From contig CAVPOY010000044.1 in the NCBI GenBank assembly GCA_963707135.1, positions 124,001 through 188,000 of the forward strand: a stretch of DNA of 64,000 bases, written 5' to 3'. The notes under the pieces were generated by a model. The model saw nothing but the letters and a program-made list of their open reading frames with translations. It did not search any database and had not been told where the DNA came from. Below are positions 35,683-43,544 of this stretch, in pieces (the first letter of the stretch is position 1; each line of letters begins with the position of its first letter). The stretch comes from JBGSTR01 sp963707135 (lineage in GTDB: Bacteria > Pseudomonadota > Gammaproteobacteria > Chromatiales > Chromatiaceae). The position numbers were made by a program, and so were the translations under genes.

Positions 35683-35751
35683 GGGCGCGAGATAGGTCGG
35701 ACGGGTCGGTCTAAGGTAGCCGGGTAGGCTAGCAGCTTATGGGCCGTGCCG

Positions 35752-36429
35752 TCACCCTTGGCCAGGACCCTGTTTCAGGTAACCGTGCTCGGCCAGCCGC
35801 TCGAGTGTGAGCCCGCCGGTTCCGGTCTCCGCCGCCCGTTCGCCGAGCAGAAGCCGTTCCAGATACCGGGCAATCAGGTCCACTTCAAGATTCACCCGCG
35901 TCCCGACGCGATAGCCCGAGGTGACCGTCTCGTCCAGCGTATGCGGAACGATGTTCAGCTCGAAGACCGCTCCCGCGACCCGGTTCACGGTCAGGCTGGT
36001 GCCGTCGACGCAGATAGACCCCTTGTGCGCGATATAGCGGGCCAGCTCCGCCGGGGCCTGGATGCTGAGGCGCCAGGAACGAGCGTCCTCATGGATCTCG
36101 GTGACGGTACCGACGCCATCGACATGGCCGCTCACCAGATGCCCGCCGAGCGGCGTGGCGAGCGTGAGCGCCTTCTCCAGATTCACCGGGCTGCCCGGCC
36201 GGAGATCGCCGAGGGTGGTCAGGGACAGGGTCTCGCGGGAGACATCGGCCGCAAACTCGGCGCTGCCGAGGGCCACGGCCGTCAGGCAGACCCCGTTCAC
36301 GGCGATGCTGTCGCCGATCGCGACCCCGCCCATCGGCAGCTTGCCGGTCCCGATCCTGAGCCTGACATCACCGCCGCGGGGCTCCAGGCTTCTGATCTCG
36401 CCGATCGACTGAATAATACCGGTAAACAT
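35752..36429 (-). CDS. ribE: Riboflavin synthase alpha chain
   Basis: A 225-aa riboflavin synthase that dismutates two lumazines into riboflavin. It begins MFTGIIQSIGEI, the near-invariant N-terminus, and shows two homologous barrels: residues 1-97 with NGVCLTAV and SRETLSLTTLG, and residues 98-200 with GHLVSGHVDGVGTV and VDGTSLTVN. The last 20 residues (GTGGLTLERLAEHGYLKQ) form a short C-terminal helix. It sits between ribD and ribBA in the operon. Confidence 0.96.
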   Translation of the reverse strand: MFTGIIQSIGEIRSLEPRGGDVRLRIGTGKLPMGGVAIGDSIAVNGVCLTAVALGSAEFAADVSRETLSLTTLGDLRPGSPVNLEKALTLATPLGGHLVSGHVDGVGTVTEIHEDARSWRLSIQAPAELARYIAHKGSICVDGTSLTVNRVAGAVFELNIVPHTLDETVTSGYRVGTRVNLEVDLIARYLERLLLGERAAETGTGGLTLERLAEHGYLKQGPGQG

Positions 36430-36499
36430 AGCCCTACAGCCTGTTCCTAGATTTCATTGTGATAATTTTCCGCAACGGCCCAGGTCGTTTGCCGCCGCT

Positions 36500-37621
36500 C
36501 TACCGCGGCGCGGGCCTCAACCGTAGGCGCAGGTCTGGGCCGACCCGCCGGACCTCGTCCAGGATCAGCGGTACCCGGTGCTCCATGCGCTCCAGCAACG
36601 GCAACCGGAACAGCCCCCGGGCGCCGTCGCCCATCAGGTGCGGGGCGAGATAGACCACCAGCTCGTCGATCAGGCCGCCGGTCAGGGCCGACCCGGCCAG
36701 CGTCGGGCCGGACTCGAGCAGCACCTCGTTGATTTCTTCCGCGGCGAGCCAGCGCATCAGCGGCTCGAGCCCGACCCGCCCGTGCTCGTCGGGCAGTACG
36801 CGAACCTCGGCGCCGGCCGCCCGGAGCTCGGCCTCCCGTGTCGGCGAGGCGCGGGTACAGCCGATCAGGGTGCGCCCCTCCAGACCGAGCAGCCGGGCGT
36901 CCGGGGGGGTGCGCAACGCGCTGTCTAGGATCACCCGGACCGGCTGTCGGACGGGTTGCCCCGGCTCCAGGCCCGGGAGGTCGGCCGTCGACAGACGCAC
37001 GTTCAGCGACGGGTCGTCCGCCAGCACGGTCACAACCCCGGTGACGATCGCGGAGCTCCGCGCGCGCAGCCGATGGACGTCGCGCCGCGACGCCTCGGAG
37101 CTGATCCAGCGGCTCTCGCCGCTCGCCATCGCGGTGCGCCCGTCCAGGCTCGCCGCGAGCTTGCAGCGCACATACGGAAGCCCACGCTCCATGCGCTTGA
37201 TGAAGCCGGGGTTCAGCCCTCGCGCTTGTTCCTCGAGCAGGCCGGATCGGGTTTCGACGCCGGCCTCGCGCAGCGCGGCGAGCCCCTTCCCCGCCACCAG
37301 CGGGTTGGGGTCCACCATGGCGCAGACCACCCGAGCGACCCCGGCCTCGATCAGCGCTTGAGTGCACGGCGGGGTACGACCCTGATGGCAGCAGGGCTCC
37401 AGCGTCACGAAGGCGGTCGCCCCCCTTGCACGGTCGCCCGCGGCCGCCAGCGCCAGACGCTCCGCGTGGGGCTCCCCGGCCCGCCGGTGCCAGGCCTCGC
37501 CGACCATGGCGCCGTCACGCACCAGGACGCAGCCAACGCGGGGATTGGGGTCGGTGCTGTAGAGCCCGCGTTCGGCTAGCCGGATCGCCCGGGCCATCTG
37601 GCGATGCTCGAAACCCTTCAT
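36500..37621 (-). CDS. ribD: Bifunctional diaminohydroxyphosphoribosylaminopyrimidine deaminase / reductase RibD
   Basis: A 373-aa two-domain enzyme. The N-terminal deaminase (residues 1-150) has the zinc motif HAERLAL plus EPCCHQGRTPPCTQALI. The C-terminal reductase contains VRCKLAASLDGRTAMASGES and a nucleotide-binding region ending LPLLERMEHRVPLILDEVRR. It performs steps two and three of riboflavin synthesis. ATG 37621 overlaps the nrdR stop as TGATG. Full length. Confidence 0.96.
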   Translation of the reverse strand: MKGFEHRQMARAIRLAERGLYSTDPNPRVGCVLVRDGAMVGEAWHRRAGEPHAERLALAAAGDRARGATAFVTLEPCCHQGRTPPCTQALIEAGVARVVCAMVDPNPLVAGKGLAALREAGVETRSGLLEEQARGLNPGFIKRMERGLPYVRCKLAASLDGRTAMASGESRWISSEASRRDVHRLRARSSAIVTGVVTVLADDPSLNVRLSTADLPGLEPGQPVRQPVRVILDSALRTPPDARLLGLEGRTLIGCTRASPTREAELRAAGAEVRVLPDEHGRVGLEPLMRWLAAEEINEVLLESGPTLAGSALTGGLIDELVVYLAPHLMGDGARGLFRLPLLERMEHRVPLILDEVRRVGPDLRLRLRPAPR

Positions 37622-38133
37622 CAGGGCTTCGGCTCCAGCTCCTCGAGCAGGTCGAGCTGCTGGCGCTTGACCTCCGGCGTCGGCTGGCGCTTCAGGCGGT
37701 CGATCTCCTCGCGGAAGGCATCGACGTCCTCGAACTTACGGTATACCGACGCGAACCGCACATAGGCCACCTGGTCGAGCTGTCTCAGCTCGTCCATCAC
37801 CAGGTCGCCCAGCCTTCGGGACGGCACCTCACCCTCGCCGCCCGACATCAACCGGCGCTGGATGCGCGCGATCGCCGTATCGACCAGTTCGGTGCTCACC
37901 GGACGCTTCTCCAGCGCCCGCATGATCCCCGATCGCAGCTTGCGCCCGTCGAACGGCACCCGGCTGCCGTCGCGCTTGACGATGCGCGGCAGATTGAGCT
38001 CGGCGCCCTCGTAGGTCGTGAAACGCTCCTTGCAGACGACGCACCGGCGGCGACGCCGCACCTGGTCGCCCTCGCCGGAGAGTCGCGAGTCCACCACCTT
38101 GGTGTCCTGGGCGCCGCAGAACGGGCAACGCAC
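37621..38133 (-). CDS. nrdR: Transcriptional repressor NrdR
   Basis: A 170-aa repressor of ribonucleotide reductase genes. The zinc ribbon MRCPFCGAQDTKVVDSR plus RRRCVVCKERFTTYE is followed by the ATP-cone domain (VKRDGSRVPFDGRKL). Family length is about 150-170. It lies between glyA and ribD, a common arrangement in gammaproteobacteria. It reads nucleotide levels through the ATP-cone and binds NrdR boxes, none of which I located here. Confidence 0.96.
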   Translation of the reverse strand: MRCPFCGAQDTKVVDSRLSGEGDQVRRRRRCVVCKERFTTYEGAELNLPRIVKRDGSRVPFDGRKLRSGIMRALEKRPVSTELVDTAIARIQRRLMSGGEGEVPSRRLGDLVMDELRQLDQVAYVRFASVYRKFEDVDAFREEIDRLKRQPTPEVKRQQLDLLEELEPKP

Positions 38134-38165
38134 GGTTTACGGCTCCCGCCAGTCCTCGCCCCGGA

Positions 38166-39422
38166 TCAGCGCTCGTAGACGGGGTAGCGCCGGCAAAGAT
38201 CGAGCACCCGAGCACGGACCTCGCCGGCGACACCGGAATCGCCCCGGGCGTCGATCAGGTCGCACATCCAGCCGGCCAGATCCCGAGCCTCGTCGCTCCC
38301 AACTCCACGCGTGGTGATCGCCGGCGTTCCGACGCGAATGCCGCTGGTCACGAACGGCGACTGCGGGTCGTCGGGCACCGCATTCTTGTTGACGGTGATA
38401 TTCGCGGACCCGAGCCAGGCATCCACGTCTTTCCCCGTAAGGCCCTGGTCGATGAAGCTCACCAGGAAGAGATGATCGTCGGTCCCGCCGGAGACCACGT
38501 CGTAGCCCCGCGCCATGAATACCTCGGCCATGGTCCGGGCGTTCAGCAGGACCTGCTGCTGGTAGGTCTTGAACTCCGGCTCCATGGCCTCCTTGAAGGC
38601 CACGGCCTTGGCGGCGATCACATGCATCAGGGGTCCGCCCTGGATGCCGGGAAAGACCAGCGAGTTGAACTTCTTCTCGAGCTCCGGGTTAGACTTGGCC
38701 AGGATCAAGCCGCCCCTGGGGCCGCGCAGCGTCTTGTGGGTCGTCGTCGTGGTCACGTCGGCGATCCGGACCGGGCTCGGGTACAGCCCGGCAGCGATCA
38801 GGCCCGCCACATGGGCCATGTCGACCAGCAGGTAGGCCCCGACCTCGCCGGCGATGTCCGCGAAACGCTGCCAGTCGACGACCCGCGAATAGGCCGAGAA
38901 GCCCGCGATGACCATCCGCGGCTTGTGCTCTCGGGCCAGCCGCTCGACCTGGCCGTAGTCGATCTCGCCGGTTCGGGTGTCCAGGCCGTACTGCACCGCA
39001 TGGTAGATCTTGCCGGAGAAATTGGGCTTGGCCCCGTGGGTCAGGTGCCCGCCATGGGCCAGGCTCATGCCCAGGACCGTATCCCCGGGCTCGCACAGGG
39101 CCATGAACACGGCGGCGTTCGCCTGCGAGCCCGAGTGGGGCTGCACATTCGCGTAGTCGGCGCCGAACAGCTGCTTTGCCCGGTCGATCGCCAACTGCTC
39201 GGCGATGTCGACATACTCGCATCCGCCGTAATAGCGCTTCCCCGGGTAACCCTCCGCATACTTGTTGGTCATCACCCCGCCCTGGGCCTCGAGAACGCGC
39301 GGGCTGGCGTAGTTCTCGGAGGCGATCAGCTCGATGTGCTCCTCCTGACGGCGCTCCTCGTTCCGGATCGCGTCCCAGAGCTCCGGGTCGTAATCGCGAA
39401 TCTGCATGCGGTTGTGAAACAT
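38166..39422 (-). CDS. glyA: Serine hydroxymethyltransferase
   Basis: A 418-aa PLP enzyme that interconverts serine and glycine while charging tetrahydrofolate. Family motifs: ELIASENYASPRVLEAQG, TNKYAEGYPGKRYYGGCE, the PLP-lysine segment TTTTHKTLRGPRGG and GTPAITTRG. Full length, ATG 39422. Its promoter must lie in the short gap to the YqcC-like gene or upstream of it. Confidence 0.97.
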   Translation of the reverse strand: MFHNRMQIRDYDPELWDAIRNEERRQEEHIELIASENYASPRVLEAQGGVMTNKYAEGYPGKRYYGGCEYVDIAEQLAIDRAKQLFGADYANVQPHSGSQANAAVFMALCEPGDTVLGMSLAHGGHLTHGAKPNFSGKIYHAVQYGLDTRTGEIDYGQVERLAREHKPRMVIAGFSAYSRVVDWQRFADIAGEVGAYLLVDMAHVAGLIAAGLYPSPVRIADVTTTTTHKTLRGPRGGLILAKSNPELEKKFNSLVFPGIQGGPLMHVIAAKAVAFKEAMEPEFKTYQQQVLLNARTMAEVFMARGYDVVSGGTDDHLFLVSFIDQGLTGKDVDAWLGSANITVNKNAVPDDPQSPFVTSGIRVGTPAITTRGVGSDEARDLAGWMCDLIDARGDSGVAGEVRARVLDLCRRYPVYER

Positions 39423-39455
39423 GGTCGTTCCCGGGATGTTACAAGATGTTGTAGC

Positions 39456-39863
39456 TTAAAAGTTTTCGTCGTCGGAGTCGCGAACCGCGCTACGGGGGGC
39501 CGGGTCCGGCGGTCGGCTGGATCCGGCGTTGATCAGGTCGTCGAGACGGCCAAGAAGCTCGATGGTTCCCCGCGTCGGCCAAGGGCAGCCCGCCAGCGAC
39601 TCCTCCGCCATGGGCCGGATCGCGCTATGAGCCGGCCACCGCCCGCACTCCTCGCCGAGCGCGGTCAGCCTCGGGACCAGCACCCACTGGAGCCACTGGG
39701 TGAAGACCAGCGTGTCGCAGCAGAAGGGCAGAGGGCTCCCCAGCGCGTCGGCTGGAGGGGGCTGCCTTTCCCAGACGCCCTGGCGGCAGAGCTCCTCGGC
39801 AAGCTCGCGGAGCAGGGCCTGCATCGATGAGGCCTCGCTTGAACCTGGGTCCATGGTGCTCAT
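39456..39863 (-). CDS. YqcC-like (DUF446) protein
   Basis: About 135 aa from ATG 39863. The core LLRELAEELCRQGVWERQ, then PFCCDTLVFTQWLQWVLVPRL, is the DUF446/YqcC signature; the family is near-uniform in gammaproteobacteria, often close to truC, and its function is unknown. Thirteen extra in-frame residues upstream are less protein-like. The tail (SRPPDPAPRSAVRDSDDENF) is disordered. Confidence 0.85.
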   Translation of the reverse strand: MSTMDPGSSEASSMQALLRELAEELCRQGVWERQPPPADALGSPLPFCCDTLVFTQWLQWVLVPRLTALGEECGRWPAHSAIRPMAEESLAGCPWPTRGTIELLGRLDDLINAGSSRPPDPAPRSAVRDSDDENF

Positions 39864-39986
39864 GCGGCGGTGATCCGAGGCGGACTTGCGGGCACCTGTC
39901 ACGGGGATCCAGTCTATCAGGGCATGCGGGTTGCTTCGAGACGCCAGGGGCTCGCCGCTCGTATAGAATGCGATCCTCTCCCATCA

Positions 39987-40075
39987 GGAAAACGCCGATT
40001 TTTGCGTTTCCCGTCCTGGCCAGGGACGGCGCGGGCTGATCAAGAGCCAGGATGGCAGTTGATCAGCGTCTCCTC
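39987..40075. repeat. Dispersed 89-bp repeat, copy B
   Basis: It starts with a GGAAAACGC / GCGTTTCC hairpin, then CCGTCC, a GGCGCGGGCTGATCAAGAGCC segment and ends GCCAGGATGGCAGTTGATCA then GCGTCTCC. It aligns without gaps with 24271-24359. It lies between the YqcC-like gene and ubiG, in non-coding DNA. A related shorter block is at 62238-62265. Confidence 0.55.
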
Positions 40076-40128
40076 AGACATCAGTGCCGGGTGCGTCAGC
40101 GTACCCGCAAGCATTCCGGATCCTCGGC

Positions 40129-40848
40129 ATGAGCAAGACCGCCCACAACGTCGACCACGCGGAGATCAGCAAGTTCGAGGCGCTCGCCGCCCGCTGGTGG
40201 GACCCCGACAGCGAGTTCAAACCCCTGCACGACATAAACCCGCTGCGGCTGGACTATGTCGATCGAGCCGTCGGCCTCGCCGGCAAGGACGTGCTCGACG
40301 TCGGCTGCGGCGGCGGCATCCTGGCCGAGAGCATGGCCGTCCGCGGAGCGCGCGTAACCGGCATCGACATGGGCGAGATGCCGTTGCGGGTCGCCGAATT
40401 GCACACGCTGGAGACCGGGGTGGAGGTCCAGTACCGGCGCGTCCCCGTCGAAACCCTGGCCGCCGAACGGCCGGAGTCCTTCGACGCGGTCACCTGCATG
40501 GAGATGCTCGAGCACGTCCCGCATCCGGGCTCGGTCGTGGATGCCTGCGCGCGGCTCGTGCGCCCCGGGGGGCGGGTCTTTTTCTCGACGCTGAACCGCA
40601 ACCCGAAGTCCTATCTGCTGGCGATCGTCGGGGCCGAGTATGTGCTCGGGATGCTCCCGCGCGGCACCCACGACTACGCCCGATTCATCCGGCCCGCCGA
40701 GCTGGACCGCTGGATCCGTGCCTCGGGACTTCGCACCACGGATATCATGGGGATGACCTACAATCCGCTGACCCGGGCCTATCGTCTGAACCCGCGGGAC
40801 GTGGACGTAAACTACATCGTCGCCTGTACCCGCGATGCCGACGCCTGA
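40129..40848 (+). CDS. ubiG: Ubiquinone biosynthesis O-methyltransferase UbiG
   Basis: A 239-aa SAM-dependent O-methyltransferase of ubiquinone synthesis. ATG 40129 gives MSKTAHNVDHAEISKFEALA, the typical N-terminus. SAM motif I is DVGCGGG at residues 57-63; ARWWDPDSEFKPLHDINPLR and CMEMLEHVPHP are further family signatures. It is the first gene of a rightward trio with an isoprenoid-synthase-like gene and a YciK-like SDR. Confidence 0.95.
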   Translation: MSKTAHNVDHAEISKFEALAARWWDPDSEFKPLHDINPLRLDYVDRAVGLAGKDVLDVGCGGGILAESMAVRGARVTGIDMGEMPLRVAELHTLETGVEVQYRRVPVETLAAERPESFDAVTCMEMLEHVPHPGSVVDACARLVRPGGRVFFSTLNRNPKSYLLAIVGAEYVLGMLPRGTHDYARFIRPAELDRWIRASGLRTTDIMGMTYNPLTRAYRLNPRDVDVNYIVACTRDADA

Positions 40849-40942
40849 AGCCGCCAAGACGTCGACGCTCGGATGCCCGATTCGGCGTCCGGCGCGGCGC
40901 GTGCGGTGAACCCCCGAGCCGACTTGCCTGAAGCGGCAGCCG

Positions 40943-41761
40943 ATGCACCAGGAGTGGCAATTCCCGAACCCGGCCACGGCGCCCGGCGCATCGAGCTACT
41001 ACAGCATCCGTTTCGCGCCGCCCTCCCTTCGCGCGGGACTTGCCGCGCTGCACGGTTGGCGCCACCAGGTGCGTTCGGTGATTGGGGGCGTCTCCGACCC
41101 CGGGGTGGCAACCGCGAAGCTGGGTTGGTGGCGTGATGAGCTCGGCCTTGCCTACCGGGGAGGCGGGACTCATCCGCTGAGCCACGCGCTCGCCCCCGTC
41201 ATCGCGCGCCACGCCCTGCCACCGAAGCCGTTCCTCGATATGGCCTGGAGCAGCGAGGCCGCCGCGCTGCAGCGGTGGCCGCCGGACATGGAGACCCTTG
41301 AGGTCTGCGCCGAGCAGGATATGGGGGCCCTCTTCGAGCTTGTTGCCCGATGCTTCGGTGTCGCTGAACCGGGCGCGATCCTGTCGTCACGCCGGCTCGG
41401 GGCCTACTGCGGGCTGGTTTACCAGATACGCGACAGCGGCTGGCTGATGCGAAAGGGGTGCTTCGGGTTCGTACCGGCCGACCGGCTCGCCGAATCCGGC
41501 GTCACGACCCGGACCCTCGCCGAGTCCGAGGGGCGCGGAAGGCTGCCGGGTCTGCTCGCAATGGTCGCGGACGCCGCCCGCGATCTCAGGCGAAATACGG
41601 TCGTCGCCGGCGACCTGCCGGTGACGCTGCGTATACGGCTTCGGCTGGCGGACCTCCTGCTGGCGGAACTCGACGCCGGCGGCTTCGAGGTCGCCGACCG
41701 TCGAATCAGCCTGACGCCCATTCGCAAGCTCTGGCACGCCTGGAGGGAGAGCAGGCACTGA
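40943..41761 (+). CDS. Squalene/phytoene synthase-like protein lacking the usual Asp-rich motif
   Basis: A 272-aa protein that keeps the outline of the squalene/phytoene synthase family: SSYYSIRFAPPSLRAGLAAL, a WWRDEL helix, a later helix YCGLVYQIRDS and the RIRLRLADLLLAELDAGGF end. The first Asp-rich motif (usually DDxxD) is replaced by HQVRSV, and the second is reduced, so prenyl diphosphate binding may be altered or lost. Similar non-canonical homologues sit near ubiG in other sulfur-oxidising gammaproteobacteria, as far as I recall. Function is unknown; a role in isoprenoid or quinone metabolism is a guess from context. Confidence 0.65.
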   Translation: MHQEWQFPNPATAPGASSYYSIRFAPPSLRAGLAALHGWRHQVRSVIGGVSDPGVATAKLGWWRDELGLAYRGGGTHPLSHALAPVIARHALPPKPFLDMAWSSEAAALQRWPPDMETLEVCAEQDMGALFELVARCFGVAEPGAILSSRRLGAYCGLVYQIRDSGWLMRKGCFGFVPADRLAESGVTTRTLAESEGRGRLPGLLAMVADAARDLRRNTVVAGDLPVTLRIRLRLADLLLAELDAGGFEVADRRISLTPIRKLWHAWRESRH

Positions 41762-41813
41762 GCGGCCCGTCGCGGCCTTACACTGTCGGCCAGTCCACGA
41801 GGAGCAGCCCATC

Positions 41814-42563
41814 ATGCACGAGACCCCATCGACCGATCTGTTGCGCGAGCGCATTCTATTGGTGACCGGCGCCGCCGAGGGCATCGGGCGCGCGGTCGCG
41901 CTGGCCTGTGCCGCCCGTGGCGCCACCGTCGTGCTCAGCAACCGCTCCGAAGACGATGTCGGCCCTGTCTATGACGCCATCGAGGCCGCGGGCGGTCCGC
42001 AGCCCGCCATACTGCCGCTTGACCTCGAGGCCGCCGATGCGCAGGCGTTCGGCGCCGCCGCGGACGTCCTCGGCGACACCTTCGGACGGCTCGACGGGCT
42101 CGTCCACTGCGCGGCCTTCGCGCCTTTCCTCAGCCGCATCGACGACTACGACCCCGGGGAATGGGAACGGGTGCTGCGGGTCAACCTGACGGCCCCGTTT
42201 CTACTGACCCAGGCCTGCCTGCCATGGCTGCGAGCGTCTCCGGAGGCGTCCGTCGTATTCACCTCGGATAGGGTCGGACGCGCCGGCCGGGCCTACTGGG
42301 GGGCCTACGCGGCGGCCAAATTTGGCATCGAGGGGCTGATGCAGGTGCTCGCCGACGAGACACGAGGCAACAGCCATATACGGGTCAACAGTATCGACCC
42401 GGGTCCGGTCCGAACCGCGCTTCGCGCGCGCCTCTACCCCGGCGAGGATCCGAAGACCCTGCCCGCCGCCGAAACGGTCGCCGAGGCGTACCTGCGTTTA
42501 CTTGGACCGAACGGCCGCGATTCAGGCCAGGCGATCACCGTAAACGGGGCGGAAATGCCATAA
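41814..42563 (+). CDS. YciK-like short-chain dehydrogenase/reductase
   Basis: A 249-aa classical SDR. TGAAEGIG is the nucleotide-binding glycine motif; YAAAKFGIEGL holds the catalytic Tyr and Lys; the catalytic Ser is in VVFTSDRVGR. The segment RVNSIDPGPVRTALRARLYPGED with its terminal LLGPNGRDSGQ matches the YciK subgroup, whose substrate is unknown. It follows the isoprenoid-synthase-like gene by 52 bp; ubiG, gph and yciK often cluster in gammaproteobacteria. Confidence 0.85.
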   Translation: MHETPSTDLLRERILLVTGAAEGIGRAVALACAARGATVVLSNRSEDDVGPVYDAIEAAGGPQPAILPLDLEAADAQAFGAAADVLGDTFGRLDGLVHCAAFAPFLSRIDDYDPGEWERVLRVNLTAPFLLTQACLPWLRASPEASVVFTSDRVGRAGRAYWGAYAAAKFGIEGLMQVLADETRGNSHIRVNSIDPGPVRTALRARLYPGEDPKTLPAAETVAEAYLRLLGPNGRDSGQAITVNGAEMP

Positions 42564-42931
42564 GCGTGAAGTTGCTCACGTCCCGAAAAAGCGATCAATG
42601 ATCTCGGACGCCGCTCCAACCGCCATCGACGATGTCTAGCGTTTTCAATATAAGAAGGCGAATTTGCTGCTGTTTTTGCGATGGTAACAAATTGACCATT
42701 ACCTCAGAAACGGGACTAAGTCGTTACCGTTGCAACGCCGGCCGGGATCGTTCCACAGGGTTATCCACAGGTTTTGTGGACATGCCGAATTAGCCGAAAA
42801 ATGCTAATGGCTTCTCGGGAACTTGTTACAGGATACATTAAGATTCGGCGCTAACCGCTCCGAGCGGATTGCTTGGTCAGCGGCACGGCGGCAATACGAG
42901 ACCGCCCCCCTCTTGCGGGCGACGCAGTAAG
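42564..42931. other. AT-richer gene-free stretch with a DnaA-box-like site
   Basis: About 370 bp with no convincing ORF, AT-rich from 42640 to 42720 and 42780 to 42850. It contains TTATCCACA at 42761-42769, overlapping the hairpin TCCACA/TGTGGA at 42764-42780. It lies downstream of the YciK-like gene and beyond the terminator of the small secreted protein gene. There is no cluster of further DnaA boxes strong enough to call an origin. Confidence 0.4.
42761..42769 (+). promoter_or_regulatory. DnaA-box consensus TTATCCACA
   Basis: An exact match to the 9-mer DnaA box. It is followed by a near-mirror so that TCCACAGGTTTTGTGGA forms a 6-bp stem. A single box may be chance, a DnaA-titration site or a relic. 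Chromosomal origin genes are absent. Confidence 0.35.
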
Positions 42932-42966
42932 AAAAAACGGCGATCGGCTTCCGCCGACCGCCGTTT
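42932..42966 (-). terminator. Rho-independent terminator of the small secreted protein gene
   Basis: On the leftward strand a 14-bp stem (AAACGGCGATCGGC at 42935-42948 against GCCGACCGCCGTTT at 42953-42966, one mismatch) with a four-base loop is followed by a run of six Ts (read from the As at 42932-42937). It is the classical terminator layout for the gene ending at 43022. Confidence 0.8.
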
Positions 42967-43021
42967 CGCGTTTTCCGGAACCTCGGGTTTGCTGGTCAGG
43001 TCCCGCCGCGGCCCTGCCTCG

Positions 43022-43399
43022 CTACCTGAATCCCCAGCGCAACGCGCCCGCGCCTACGCCGATACGGGTGGCGGCATCGCCGATGGAGCCGATGCCGTTG
43101 GCAATGTTGGATATATTGCGCCCGGTGACCTCGGTGTCCTCGGTCCGGTTCATGACGCGGACCCGATTGTCGACCGCATCGGCGTGGCTGTTCATCAGGC
43201 GCGACCTGGCGCGCGACTCGCGGTCGATCGCACCGGCCGAGGAGTAGTTGACCGCCGCGCCGCTGCGCAGCAGCTCATCCTGCGCGCTTGCGCTCCCTCT
43301 ATAGACGCCAAAATTATCCGCCAGGACACCGGAGAGCGGCGCCGCCGAGAGCACCTCCGCTGCTATCGTTGCACTGAGCTATTTTTTGTTCATACGCAT
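43022..43399 (-). pseudogene. Small secreted protein with an in-frame amber codon in its signal peptide
   Basis: On the leftward strand ATG 43399 (or ATG 43393, which has TTGGAG about 7 bases upstream) reads MRMNKK, then TAG (43379-43381), then in the same frame LSATIAAEVLSAAPLSGVLA, a good signal peptide, and a mature part DNFGVYRGSASAQDELLR. The protein would be about 125 aa, Ser/Ala/Asn-rich, with a repeated IGSIGDAATRIGVGAGAL end. Its terminator is intact. The TAG is a nonsense mutation, a sequencing error, or is read through. A downstream GTG (43354) would lack a full signal peptide. Family not recognised. Confidence 0.6.
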
Positions 43400-43544
43400 G
43401 CTCCAAGATCCATTAAGAGGGTCCCGCTGTCGTCCGCGGTATCACAAAACCTATTAAATTGTTTCGCGGAATTCAACGCTGCCGGCGAAAACGCGCGAAC
43501 CGCGCCGATGAGCGGTCGGTCATCCCGGACGACCGGACGAGATC

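Noticed and set aside
42564..43021. Chromosomal origin of replication
   Set aside because: Only one exact DnaA box and no dnaA, dnaN, mnmG or parAB nearby; AT-rich blocks are short. A single box is too weak.
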